Shown: positions 22,906-34,085 of the stretch, in pieces
Layout of the letters: every line of letters begins with the position of its first letter
Numbering within the stretch: position 1 is the first letter of the stretch
Assembly (NCBI RefSeq): GCF_023856365.1
Contig: NC_064551.1
Coordinates: 3,056,501 to 3,120,500 of the forward strand
From: Brienomyrus brachyistius
Lineage: Eukaryota > Chordata > Actinopteri > Osteoglossiformes > Mormyridae
DNA: 64,000 nucleotides
Direction: 5' to 3'
Notes under the pieces: model-generated
What the model saw: the letters and a program-made list of their open reading frames with translations, nothing else
Databases searched by the model: none
What the model was told of the DNA's origin: nothing
Position numbers and translations under genes: made by a program

Positions 22906-24419
22906 TATACCTCTATCTATGTTTAGTTATTATTTTAAAAAGGGCTGCAGCTGCTATTGTTATTGTATGCAAAACTTTCAGTGCTGTATTCATTAGTGGT
23001 CTGACAGAACAACAGCCCCTACTATAGGTGACTTCAGGTACTGCATAAAAGTGGTGTAAATACAAAATGGTCAAACACTATGCGGTTTCCATACATACAG
23101 GCCTGGCATTTGAAATATGCAAATCTCCTGCCATCCATCCCCTTGTTGTTTGCATGTAAGCAGGTTGTGTTGTTTAATGGGCCAGCGAGACCACAGAAGA
23201 AGACCTCGACGGTAAGGAGCGTAGAATCATGGCCGCAGGTTTGGCAGGCCATCCCGTGACAAAGGCTGCTGGGATTGCTGATGTGACGGCTGCCGGGAGA
23301 CGCCGCCGAAACAGAGGCAGTCAGGTGAGAGCGGCACAGATCGCGGCACAGGAATTGTGGTGGTTTGGCTCCCGGTGCTACGAATCTGATTTACTGGATT
23401 TGTTTGACAGAGTCTGCGGCCTATTCGTAGTTGCACCGTATCTTACATTAGTATCCATTGATTGAACAATCTACGCCGGGGATGAAAGTAGAATTTCATT
23501 TGCTGGCATGTTTGATGCTGTGAAATGATGCTATCCTCTCCTGATTTAGCGGAACCCCTCATTCCCTGATAATTAATGAGCAGCCTTGGAAATACGCTGC
23601 CATCATTAAATCATCACTTGTCAGCGTTACAGTGTGAGTCTCTCCCTCTGTCTCTGCTCCTAATTTTGCTTCGCACCTGTTTCCTCAAAACGTTTCTATC
23701 CATCCTTCTGCCATAAATACTCCGACTTAAATTTGGGTTGTTTGGCAAACGGGCCGCTAACCGAGATTTTTAAGTCGTCATCTGTAACATCCGTGGCCAT
23801 CGATTGGATGCTGCTGCTGACCCCGAAGTTTCCATTCATTGCTGTCATTAGTTTTCCTCCTGGACCCCCCCCCCTACTGCAGGTTTAGTTAATTTTTCCT
23901 TAAGGGAAACATGGGGGATTATGTAAGCTTTAAAGAGATCCACACATACACCCCAATTCCTCCCCCTCTTTTATGTCCTGATTCCTTTAACTCTGCGCCG
24001 GAGTAATGGGGACAGGAAGAAGTGCTGAGCTGTTTGCGTCTTTGAAGGCCCCCCTCCTTCCCCCCCGCACCGGTTAGCTTTGAGGGGGTGGGAAGGGTGA
24101 GGAGGGGCAGGGAGGTGTAGGGAGGGAGGGCGGGGGAGGGCGGCGCTCTGAGCCCTGGGTCGGAGGATGGAGCAGGGGCCCAGGGGAGCCCTCGCCGTGG
24201 CCAACAGCCATGCAGACCCCAAAGTCACACACAAGTTAACAAGTGGTATATTTTCACATGCTAATTCGGGATCCCTGGGAAGCAGAAGCAGGCAACAGCG
24301 ACCTCTCCCTGAGTGAACGTATGCTGCTGGAATATTAATACCGGGGAGACGCACTCCGCGGTGGGAGGGGCCGGCGAGCGGCTGCACTTTCATTATGTCC
24401 AGGCACACATTTGACTTCA

Positions 24420-24620
24420 TGTTATTTCCCTCTGCGTCTTTAGCCGGACAAAATCCAGTTCATTACCGATGCAGTTAATTATCAACAGCTCCAGATATGC
24501 AGACACCTGCCAATTTTATCCTCTTTTAGAAATTAAATAATGAAAGAATTTAGTAATCTAAAAAAAAAAAAAAAATTGAAGCGCTTCATATTAATTATGA
24601 ATTCCAACTGAAGTGAATTT
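24420..24620. promoter_or_regulatory. candidate conserved non-coding element
   Basis: A repeat-free block with dense homeodomain-like cores (CAGTTCATTACC, GCAGTTAATTATCAACAG, GAAATTAAATAATG, CATATTAATTATGAATTCC) about 9.5 kb upstream of epha7. Function inferred from texture only. Confidence 0.2.
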
Positions 24621-25781
24621 GTGTGTTTGTGATTAACGTCAGCGCGGTCCCCCGGAGCAGTGCTGCGCTGGTGTGGCCCTCGGGGCCACCTGAGGTGTCA
24701 GTTTACATGGCTCACACCGGCAGCCGGAGTACATTTCAGACACACTCACACTGCGTTCCGGGTGGCTGGCCATCCTGCGTGATGCTCTTCTGTCTGCGCA
24801 TGCATGCTCGAAATCAAATGGATTAATAAAACCATACATGCAATAAAAGGAATAACTGTACCGTATTGCATGAGAGACAACTAGACGCGGTCATTTGCTT
24901 TATATAAAAATGCTCTACAAAATGTTACACATTTGAATCCTCCAGAACAATTTTTTAACTGAAAGATTTATGAAACTAGAAGATCAACAGTGGTTGGGAT
25001 TGTGTGGTTCAAACAAACACCTACAGAACACATCCATTTAATAAGAATTGTTATTTACTTTGTGAATATACTTTATGCTTCTACTTCCGTCGTCATAGGA
25101 AGATTTTATGTGTTTTTTAGATATTAAGTGAGGAAGGACATCCTCATCGCTCGGTGAATCACCTTCCAGTAATCTGAAACATCAAATGCTATGAACAAAA
25201 GCAGCAGAGGGAAAAAAAGAACGATTGTATTTAACAAGGAGAAAAAAGCACTAAGCACCAAAGATGGCAGGCACCGTGAAGATTCATATCTGCCGAACTG
25301 TATAATACTGAAGACTTCTGAAAAGGAGAAGGAAAGCAGGTTGGGTTTAGGATTGACAAGACCGGCTTAGAGACAAGAATTTAATTGGAAAAGCACACCT
25401 TGTACAATGCTATCAGATAATTAAATCTAGAAACAATTGTTCTTTACATCTTCTTAAATTTACGAATGAACGTATGAAATCCAAACCGGCACTTGGTGAC
25501 ATAAAGCACATGAACTCAGACACTTTTCATTCTCAGGCACGGCCCTGCTTTAGGATGCTGCAGAAAACACGATTATCCATTTATCCCTCATTCCAGGTGC
25601 CTCGATGTATGATAGCTAAGGAATAACAGAGAAGCCTCAAGAGCCCCTTATGACTTGAAATGCATACAGAGCTATATTTTGCCATTAGAGTGAAATCCTT
25701 TCCCCTTGACATAATAGATGCGGTAAACAGCTCATCAGCTTCACCCAATAACATGGAAATTGCTCGATGAACACTTAAGAC

Positions 25782-25891
25782 CAGTGTTTCCCAATCCGGA
25801 TCCCGGTAGCGAAAGGGAGGAAAAATGTGGCCTGTCTGGCAGGGAGCTGGGAGGGAGCAAAAACATGGGCTGACTGGACTGGGAAACTCTG
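25782..25891. mobile_element. 110-bp MITE with 16-bp TIRs
   Basis: The left terminus CAGTGTTTCCCAATCC (25782-25797) and right terminus GGACTGGGAAACTCTG (25876-25891) are inverted copies matching at 14 of 16 positions. The interior is short and non-coding. The CAGTGTTTCCCAATCCGG end is typical of a very common fish non-autonomous transposon, of which this is an internally deleted copy. Confidence 0.7.
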
Positions 25892-26149
25892 CTGAAGTTC
25901 AGCATTGTCATTAAGGTAAGGAGAGGGGGTAGGGTTAAAAGCATAGGGGTGGACAGGTTGTGGTCAGAGTTAGCGCCAGGATTAGGGCAGGGGTTGGCAT
26001 CCGACTTTACAAAAAGGTTGAGGTTGAAATTATTCAGTCATCAGGGTGCCAGCCCGGATCTTCCAAACAAGCAGTTATCCTGGCTGATCATCGTCACGGC
26101 GATGGGGCATGATGAAGGCAGGAAAAGAAGATCGATCAAAAAGGCAATG

Positions 26150-26620
26150 AGGATTTATTAACATAAAACAGATCAAACTAACAAAAAGCAAAGGGCCAGG
26201 ACCATACAAGGGGCCAGCGCTTCCATCATACAGTAACAGCACACAACTCAACAACTCACTAAGGAACTAAACGCAGGCAGGCACTTAAATACAGAGGAGC
26301 ACCAGGGCAAACAAGGAACAGGTGCAAATCGTAACCAAAAAAAAAAACAATCACATAAGGAGCAGGACAATGAGCAACAGGTGGAAACAATAAACAAGCA
26401 CAGAACTAGGGAACAGTACAAACACCAAAACTAGAAAACACTAAGCAACACTCTGGGAATATAGCAGGATAATTAACAGAACCAAATAATATAAACAAGA
26501 CCAGAAGTGAAAAAGAAACAAGCAGCGCAAACCTACAACCAAGAACACAAAACAGAAAATAAGAAACACTGGGGAACTAAATAATAAATGGAAACGAACA
26601 GGGGAGACTGGCGCCTAATC
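26150..26620 (-). mobile_element. LTR-like or SINE-body non-coding retroelement (minus strand)
   Basis: Read on the minus strand, this block is T-rich and carries repeated CACCTGTTCC/CACCTGTTGC phrases, a TATA-like TGTATTTAAGTGCCTG (about 26281-26296), and about 130 bp later an AATAAA signal (GTTAATAAATCCTC, about 26148-26161). That order (promoter-like box, then polyadenylation signal) is what a solo LTR or a non-autonomous retroelement would show. No protein is encoded. A T-rich block near 38200-38420 has a similar feel. I cannot name the family. Confidence 0.4.
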
Positions 26621-26695
26621 AGCCTCGATCCCACGGCCAGAGGGTCGCGGTCTGTATACCGCACGCTCGGCCCACTGAACTACGCATCAGGTCGG
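26620..26695 (-). repeat. tRNA-like (SINE-head-like) Pol III promoter motif
   Basis: On the minus strand the sequence reads TGCGTAGTTCAGTGGGCCGA, GCGTGCGGTATACAGACCGC, then a GTGGGATCGAGGCT block. The first part resembles a box A (TRGYNNAGTGG) and the last a degenerate box B (GGTTCGANNCC), about 45 bp apart, like the head of a tRNA-derived SINE. It directly precedes the T-rich element at 26150-26620 in the same orientation. It is not a functional tRNA, since no clean cloverleaf is visible. Confidence 0.4.
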
Positions 26696-26816
26696 GAAGC
26701 CAACAAAACACACTAGGGATCAGAGACAACGGGACTGAAAAGGAAGAAAGAGGGAGGAGGACAGGATGGTCAGCAACGCCTGCTGGCCAAACGGGGAGGA
26801 GACACAAAGGACAGGC

Positions 26817-26840
26817 TGGGGTGGGGTGGGGTGGGGTGGG
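26817..26840. repeat. (GGGGT)n pentanucleotide repeat
   Basis: About five units of GGGGT ending in GGGGC. The four-or-more G runs spaced by single T residues are a textbook G-quadruplex pattern on the plus strand. Confidence 0.9.
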
Positions 26841-26987
26841 GCGGGCGCTGACCCAGACAGACCACACTCCCCAGATTACTGAAGACACCTGTTAAGGTTA
26901 GCTTAAGGTTGCCAGTAGGGTTACAACTATGGTAAGTGATGAGGTTGCTATATATAGTACACTCAGAAGTACACCCCGTAGTGTATA

Positions 26988-26990
<3 letters not shown>

Positions 26991-27053
<63 letters not shown>
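26991..27053. repeat. (TA)n microsatellite, about 30 units
   Basis: The longest TA dinucleotide run in the window. It is flanked by an imperfect palindrome of TAGTGTATA/TATACTACG-type sequences on both sides (26970-27110), which could extrude a large cruciform. Confidence 0.97.
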
Positions 27054-27056
<3 letters not shown>

Positions 27057-28401
27057 CTCCGTAGTGTGCACTTTTAGTATATACTACGTAGAATACACTA
27101 CCTAGAATACTGCACACTTTGTCCTCGGTTTGTGATGTATGTAAGACTAGTACTGGATATGTATGATTACAGCAGTATTTATTAAGTGTGCTACACTTTT
27201 CTGCTCGTGGTGGTCGCCGCATGAATCAGTATCAGATAAGGGAATTTCTATAGTATCGTTGAATTCTTTTGTTATAATCAGTTATGTTTACAAATCACAC
27301 ATGTTTTCAGCAACAGGTTTATTCGATTTTGCATATATATTACTAACCTGGGCCTAAAAAAAACAATGTTCATATACAGAATAATGTGACACAGTAGCCC
27401 AGAATACTAAATGGTAATAGCACTGCCAGACTGGTAAACAGTGAACATGCCGCCACACAAAGTTATAATGCTGTCAGATTCCTTAAATGGCTCTGTGAGT
27501 TTCAGCTGTTATTCTAGAGGACTGGGCAGACAGCCCCGCAGTGCAGCATCAGCACGCCCATCAAAGTGTCCGTCCTCGAGCTGCAAAGCTGTGAACATGC
27601 TCAGAATGAGTCTCTATCTAGGTCAGGCTTCTCAGGTGCCACAGTCCTCTGCAGCGTACGTGAGCATGGAGCCCAGTGCTGGCATCGGACCAGCAAAATA
27701 AGACCAGACGCCAGCTGAAAAGCACTAAACACATCACCGTTCCCGGACATTATACACTTCCTGCCGCAAGAAGGAACAGCATGTTATCTTCTCCTCATCT
27801 TGCAACTGGTTGTCTTTCCTCTGATTTCAGGTTGATATATTAATCTCTCTCCGTCACCAGTCACCCTGTCTCAGGAAGTGATACGAAGACAGACACCTTC
27901 CAGCTTTTCTTGCCCATGGAAGCATGCAAGGGCAAACTCTACATCTCTGCATTTCTATCTCTCAGCCTTCCCGATCTCCATAAGGGAACACGAGGACAAA
28001 ATATTTATTGGTGCATGTCAATTCTGTAGGTCTCACATCTGAAAGTTATGAAAACAAAGTATATGTTTTTTGTCTGTGGAGGGACACAGATCACAGTTAC
28101 ACAGAGTCTGGAGGATGGAAGGGGATCTTATTAGTGAGACCTTATAACAGGATTTAACCAAAAAAAAGAGAGAAAAACTATGAAAGCCATGACCTAGTTT
28201 CCTGGCTCCCTCATAAAAAATAATCAATTTGAGGTGAACAGAAAGGCTTTTCACCTGAGCTTCTCCCCTTAAGTACATAGACCCCCTTCCACATGAAACA
28301 CCACACAGCAAGCTTGTAAATTCATACCTATGCAGGTTGGTGACTCAGGCTGCCACATAAATGCATATACATCTACTTCCTGGTTCTTATTTCTTTGTAT
28401 T

Positions 28402-28490
28402 ATCCATCCATCCATCCATCCATCCATCCATCCATGTTCATACTCATGACAGGGCCAGGAACCTAATCCAGGTGCCATGAGGCAGTGGTT
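28402..28490 (+). repeat. (ATCC)n plus dispersed repeat fragment
   Basis: Eight ATCC tetramers (28402-28435) are followed by CATGACAGGGCCAGGAACCT, then AATCCAGGTGCCATGAGGCAG, a damaged copy of the fish repeat that starts with a CCAT run. It abuts the Tc1 relic. Confidence 0.8.
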
Positions 28491-28960
28491 TGTCCTCCAT
28501 TACATCCGCAGGAACTTTTATGGCATCCCATTCTAAATCCATATGGAGATGGTCCCCCCTTTGCAGCTATAACAGCTGCCACTCTTCTGGGGAGGCTTTC
28601 CACATTATGTTGGAGTGTGTCTGTGGAGTTTTTTGCCCATTCATCCAGGAGAGCATTTGTGAGGTCAGGCACTGATGTTGGACATGAAGGCCTGGCTCGC
28701 AGTCTCCGCTCTAATTCATCCCAAAGGTGTTCTATCGGGTTGAGGTCAGGGCTCTGTGCAGGCCAGTCAAGTTCTTCCACACCAAACTCGCCCAACCATG
28801 TGCATTGGGGCACAGTTATGCTGGAACAGAAAAGGGCCTTCCTTCTCCAAACTGTTCCCACAAAGTTGGAAGCATAGAATTGTCCAAAATGTCATGGTAT
28901 GTATATGTCATAAAAGTTCCTGTGAGTGTCAATGCCAGGTGTCCTACTACTTGCACAATC
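28490..28960 (-). pseudogene. Tc1/mariner transposase relic, C-terminal part, rearranged
   Basis: The minus strand encodes the C-terminal catalytic part of a Tc1-like DDE transposase. The segment WPAQSPDLNPIEHLWDEL carries the second Asp region and the final acidic residue of the D-D34-E triad, followed by LERRLRARP, ALLDEWAKNSTDTLQHNVES and an AAKGGPSPYG tail. Upstream, the same strand but another frame reads PFLFQHNCAPMH and PTLWEQFGEG, so there is at least one frameshift. A stretch normally lying between the QHNCAP motif and the LGEFGVEELDWPAQSP motif is missing. The N-terminal DNA-binding domain is absent. The element is dead. A short inverted copy of its 3' end lies at 28905-28960, indicating rearrangement. 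Confidence 0.88.
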
Positions 28961-29017
28961 TGGGTTCAAAAATTAGTGCACAGAGATGGTTCTGTGCACC
29001 CACTGTGCACTCACCAG

Positions 29018-29246
29018 GCGTTGAGCCCTGTGCGCGTGGCAGTGACGCCAGCACAGGCCCCTGCCTGCACAGGCCGACACAGGCCACATACCAGCCAGGC
29101 GGTGAGCCCTGTGCGCATGGCAGTGATGCCAGCACAGGCTGACACAGGCCACATACCAGCCAGGCGGTGAGCCCTGTGCGCATGGCAGTGATGACAGCAC
29201 AGGCCCCTGCCTGCACAGGGCGACACAGGCCACATACCAGGTGGTG
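29018..29246. repeat. 81/65-bp minisatellite, 3 copies
   Basis: Three tandem units beginning near 29019, 29100 and 29165. Units 1 and 3 are 81 bp; unit 2 is 65 bp because it lacks the 16-bp block CCCCTGCCTGCACAGG. Shared motifs are GAGCCCTGTGCGCATGGCAG, TGATGCCAGCACAGG and GACACAGGCCACATACCAG. ORFs through it on both strands are repeat artefacts. Confidence 0.93.
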
Positions 29247-32200
29247 ACCTTGTGCAGTGAGTCTAATGCCATGAAGCTCTTTGGCTTCTTGTTATGTTTG
29301 GAAGGCAGACAAGTAAATATGTGGCTTGAAAAAAAAAAACAAAATAAATACAAAACCCCCCACAATCAAAATTACAATTATTCTCTCAAACCTCTTGTCA
29401 TTTTGAAATCATAACTGTGAAATTTTTTTATATATGACTGTAATTTCTGAAAAAAGGATATCAGGTGTTTATGTACAGTTAACATTTTTAATTTTTGGCA
29501 ACAGAAACCTATTTCACACTGACTAAAGGATTACTCGAAGTTAAGATGAGATCAGATCCGGAGCTGAACCTGCAAGGGCACCATCTGTTGGAAAGTGATT
29601 TCATTATATATCATATAAAAATGGTTTCAGGGGGAAATTTATGTGTAATCTCACTCAAGAGTACGTTTGTAAACAATTACAATCTCTCCTTGTCAGTAGG
29701 TTTCAACACAGCTGGATGACCTTTTTACATCTGAAATAATTCTGCTTTTCCGTCATTTTTTTTGGAACGAGATCATATGCATATGGAAGAGGCAAGTGTT
29801 ACATGCCAAAGGCAGCTGGAGTGGTTTCTATATAAATCCCTTCATTTTCAGTGGACTCTGAGACAACCCTGAGCTTTAAGTCCCACCGGAGCTGCACTTA
29901 ACATCGATACAATTAATGCTGCCCCAGGTTAATTAAAAATATCCTGATGTAATCGCGTCTCTGACTTATACCGTATTGTGAATGATAATCGCTCATATGT
30001 CAATTATTCCTCTGGGAAAATTAATCTTTCGAGTCGCAATATTGAGCAGATTTTAATAATATTGCAGGATGGATGACTGTTTGACATTTTAATCAAAATC
30101 CCAGAAAATCTTCCATCTCGTGATGTTTGTCTGTTGTTATAAACAGAAGAAGGGTGTGGATCTGTGCAGGGCTGTGAACACAAAGGCCCAGGTGACAAGT
30201 ATACAAGTGAGGACCCTGGCATGTGATATGAACAAAGTGTGAGGCTTCTGCAGTCACCGGTCAGTCTCGGGCTGCTTTTCAACACCTCCCCGCTTATCGG
30301 GGCCTAAAGCCGACAAAGAAGAGGCAGCCCGCTGCCCCGGGGGGCTTTTCGATAATCTGCTTCTCGTTTCAGTCCGGAAACACCCATCAGAATGGAGCAA
30401 GACTGTCTATAACACTGGCTGACAGGTCCTCCCTGACCAGTCTTCCCAGTAGCTGTGAGCAGGTAAACTCACCACTCCTGTTGCCCTTGTTTGGCTGAGT
30501 GTCGCTCCTGCTTTTGCTCGCCTAAACGGGGGTGACGCCCAACATCGGCTCCACGCTGCAGCATTCAACGCTTCAGGGTCTCGCGTCTGTCTGCTTGTTC
30601 CACAAAATGGGGACACCACAGTTACCAGAAAGGGGCCGTTAGCGCAGATCTACACGAGGCTAATAACAGGTAGCAGGCAGATACAGAGGTCGCAGCTTTT
30701 CACTTGAGACATTTCTTTCTGCAGCAGAAAGAGAAACAAACAAACATAAACTTTAATAAACAGCATCCTAGATCTGCTATTGTTAATAGTTCTCTTCTAT
30801 ATTGTACTATTGTTCACACGGTGTCTGAAATTCTTCATTAATCTTTTCTTAAATTCCAAACCATCTGTTTATGCTTTGTGATGATGGTTCTCCAGTAAAG
30901 CCGTAATTTTCATTTTGGGCACAACTGAGACCACGGCACATAAATGTAATTTACTTTCAAATCTTCACATGACTCAGATGCCTTCAAACTACCCCCCCCC
31001 CCCCCCCCGCCCTGCACTACCTTTTTAAATTAAACGTTAAATGATTTCCAGCTTTTAGGTGCAGCTTTGCTGCTGTCCTATGAGCTCATTAGAAAGAATT
31101 CATTCGTTCGGACACACATAAGCATGTGTGATCGCACATGTGAGCCGCAGAGATAAATACTGACATTTTTTTTTTATCTAACAGATCCCTTTTAAACCAA
31201 ACAGAAGGTGTAAAGGCACTTAAGAGGATCAGCATTATTCCAAAATAATTTAACTCTTGGCATAAGAATTGTGGAGCTGTCAGAGATAAGAGATACTAAA
31301 GACCGAGCGGGAGCACTGATAGTGGGCGCACAGTAAAGACAGAACTAGGGCTATCGACTCAGATCAAACATCTGCCTTTATGTATTTAAAAATCCTGACA
31401 GGTAAATTGTGTAGCGGACTTCAACTCGTAGCCAGTTTGACCCTCCATTGTGGGCCTTCGCAGCGCCTTGATGGTATGATAATACTACACAGATGGCACA
31501 CATGTCCGAACTCTTAACTCACAATGGTCGTGATACGCTGATGCCCTGGGTGAATTTGCAGTCCTGTTTCTGAAAGAAAATGAACTGCTGCATGATAAAG
31601 CTCCATCATCACCATCATCGTCATCATCATTATTTGGTGAGAGCTATGGTGGCAGAATGCCAACAGGTCGCCCCAGATGTTTGTCTTTAAGGTCTGTTCT
31701 GTTCTTAAACCGGCTGAGAGATGTCATGCATCCAAAAATCTTCTGATCACAATAACAATAGTAATAATAATTATTATTATTATTGTTTTAGCTCTGATTG
31801 CCTTGAACATAATGTATGTCTCGAAGTACAGAAAACTGTAAATAGTTCAGGGGAAAAAGCGTTTAAAGTTAAAAAGCCATTAGATAACGAAAAATTTAAA
31901 AAAAGCCTTATCTAATGTAAGCTGTTTTTACAAGCAGAGAGATATATTCTGTAAGGGATTTGTGTGACCAGGGATTTGGTTTGCATCACTGCTTTTGGAC
32001 ACAATTCACTTGATTAGGCTGTTGGTACTATCTTTCTTAGCTATTCGATATTTTCTTTGCAGCCAAGCTTTATAGACAATGTTATTATGAATAGATACGT
32101 TTATTTTTTGTTCATTCCTGATTTATTTTGCGGAACATTTCCCGAATGCCGGAATGTCAGATGTACGTTGCGGGCTACAGCAATGCTGGAATGAGGTCTT

Positions 32201-33224
32201 GCATTTCAGTGCATTGGTTTCAGCAGACAGCTATCAGGGTTAGAGCCGTGCAGCCGGTCTCGACTGGAAACCGTCGGGGCACGATTACAGACATGCCACA
32301 CGCGGCATTTCACGCCGGATCACTTTAAATGTTTTAAACAGCCAAAGCGAAAAGGACTCAGAGCTGAGGTTAGATGCGACTCATGGTGGCTCCCAGAAAC
32401 CTCTTGAAAGATCCGTCACAGATTAAACCCATGGTTAATAAAACCAGTATGCTATTAGCTCCTGACCAGGATGGGGTTTTGCACCACAGTTGTGGATCAT
32501 GGGAGATTTTGTGCCAGACTTTTAACATTTGCACCAGAAAACAAGACATTTGCTTTTTTATGTATGTGTGCTTCTACAGAGCAAGTCCAAACGTAACAGC
32601 GCGGCTCCTTCTTTGCTTGGCTGTGTGCAGCTGATTCCAAATTGATTCTGACACATTCTTTACCAACTATTTCTTTGTATTAAAAACCAATGAATAAAAA
32701 TCAGAAGTCATTTGTTGCCCAGTTCAGAACAGTCAGGAGACGGGAAGGTTCTTTTAATCCATGTAATAGGTTATTGACTTTGACCTCCCGGGAACTGGGT
32801 CTGAAGATGTCAGTGAACCTATTTTACTTACACCACAGTTCAACCTCTGGGACATTTTAAATACTTCAATTTATTTCAGTTATCTGGCTTTTGATACCTC
32901 TGCTAAAAATGTGCAATATATATAGCAATGAGGCAGAACAAAAGGTTTAAATAATTTAATCCCAAGGTCTGCTGTACTTTATGTAATATCCAGCTAAGTG
33001 AAAGTGCTGTGTGGTTCTGTACGAATTTCTAACTTTTCATTTAAATGGTTTTAGTTCACTCATATACTTGTTTCATTATACTGCCCATTACAAATGAAAA
33101 AAAATACATTAAACTTCCTTCTCCTGGCCTGGGTTATGGGTTAAAGAGGGAGCCTTTCCCTTCGCAGGCATGCATCCGGAACACATGCACCACAGACAAC
33201 CTGGTAATGCAGACCAGTTTAAAT
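29247..33224. other. intergenic DNA, no gene seen
   Basis: Mostly unique-looking DNA with a C17 run (30992-31008) and an ATT-type trinucleotide patch (31750-31790). One AT-rich candidate regulatory block (29860-30100) is listed separately. The ORFs are short and do not resemble known proteins. Confidence 0.6.
29860..30100. promoter_or_regulatory. candidate conserved non-coding element
   Basis: A repeat-free block with many homeodomain-like cores (GATACAATTAATGCTGCC, GGTTAATTAAAAATATCC, GAATGATAATCGC, GGAAAATTAATCTTTCG, TTTTAATCAAAATCCC). Enhancer function is inferred from texture and its position in the epha7 upstream region. Confidence 0.22.
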
Positions 33225-33350
33225 GCACGTTTTTCTGCTGCAGCAGGAGACCTGCATGACATCGGGAGAACATACAAGCTCTGCAGTCACAGGAACCGAG
33301 CCAGGATTCGAAGCACTTACCCTGGAGGTGAGACACGCGCTGCCAACCCT
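33225..33350 (-). repeat. tRNA-derived SINE remnant (minus strand), copy 1
   Basis: The plus strand reads CATCGGGAGAACATACAAGC, TCTGCAGTCACAGGAACCGA, GCCAGGATTCGAAGC and CTGGAGGTGAGACACGCG. In reverse this is the layout of a common fish SINE: '...cctccaggaccggggttcgaatc...gtgtggagtttgcatgttctcccc'. The GGATTCGAA string is the reversed box B. Only part of the element survives. Confidence 0.6.
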
Positions 33351-33539
33351 ACATTACACACACACTCATCCTTCCTCCAGGAGCAGTGATCTAGTCCAGA
33401 GTATAGAGGGCAACCGAGGAAGCAGACGGCTCAAGACCGGAGGCGTTGTGAATGGGGTGTGAGTTCATCGCGAGGTGTGCATCCATGTAGTCAGTAACAC
33501 ACTTTGGGCAATTTCATCTAAAGCCAGTTCATCTAAAGT

Positions 33540-33685
33540 TCATGTTTTTCGACTGAGGGAGGAAACCCACAAAAAGAGGATATGCAACCTACACTCTGCC
33601 ACAGCAGGGGGGGGTAATCAAACCGAAACATCCCAATGGTGAGAGGCACCTGTGCCCCCGCTGAGCCAACATGTCACCTCAGGGA
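33540..33685 (-). repeat. tRNA-derived SINE remnant (minus strand), copy 2
   Basis: The plus strand has TTTTTCGACTGAGGGAGGAA, ACCCACAAAAAGAGGATATG and, after a G-run, TGAGAGGCACCTGTGCCCCC followed by GCTGAGCCAACATGTC. This is the same SINE layout as copy 1 with a worn box B, and the last block is the reversed box A region (GCTGAGCCA). Confidence 0.55.
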
Positions 33686-33838
33686 TAAATATTGCTCAGA
33701 GTGCCTTAATATATGTGAATATTTTCATTGAGTGCATTAGAGAGAGACACACTGCATTATAATCTATGGACAATTTAAGGGCACCAATTAACAGCATGTC
33801 GTTGGGCTGTACCTCTACTGTATCTGTGTGATTCCGCT

Positions 33839-34085
33839 TGATCACAGGGAGATCGCGTTTGATCACAGGGAGATCACACTCGATCACAGGGAGATCACAC
33901 TGGGTCACAGGGAGATTGCGTTTGATCACAGGGAAATCGCATTTGATCACAGGGAGATCACACTCGATCACAGGGAGATCACACTTGATCACAGGGAGAT
34001 CGCATTTGATCGCGCAAATCTCATTTGATCACAGGGAGATCACACTCGATCACAGGGAGATCGCACTCGATCGCAGGGAGATCAT
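33839..34085. repeat. 21-bp minisatellite inside a SINE copy
   Basis: About 12 tandem units of GATCACAGGGAGATCACACT plus one base, with variants GATCGCGTTT and GATCGCACTC. The unit is a multiple of three, so ORFs run through on both strands giving heptad-like peptide repeats (DHREITL on plus); these are artefacts. The right flank (34085-34170) continues as a SINE, and CACAGGGAGA(T/A)CATGC(G/A)A is itself a SINE phrase, so the array probably grew from within that SINE. Confidence 0.93.

Larger units (their letters stand above)
21212..25781. other. intergenic DNA, no gene seen
   Basis: This stretch is unique-looking DNA with a C16 run at 22660-22675, a degenerate dispersed repeat at 22815-22905, and GC-rich patches at 23220-23350 and 24040-24380. 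The minus-strand ORF at 23971-24420 (149 codons) is proline/arginine-rich from GC-rich sequence and matches no family I know. One candidate regulatory block is listed separately. Confidence 0.6.

Noticed and set aside
23971..24420. 149-codon minus-strand ORF
   Set aside because: Compositional ORF in GC-rich DNA without recognisable domain or exon borders.
33839..34085. CRISPR-like direct repeats
   Set aside because: A contiguous 21-bp tandem array with no spacers, next to a SINE in vertebrate DNA.
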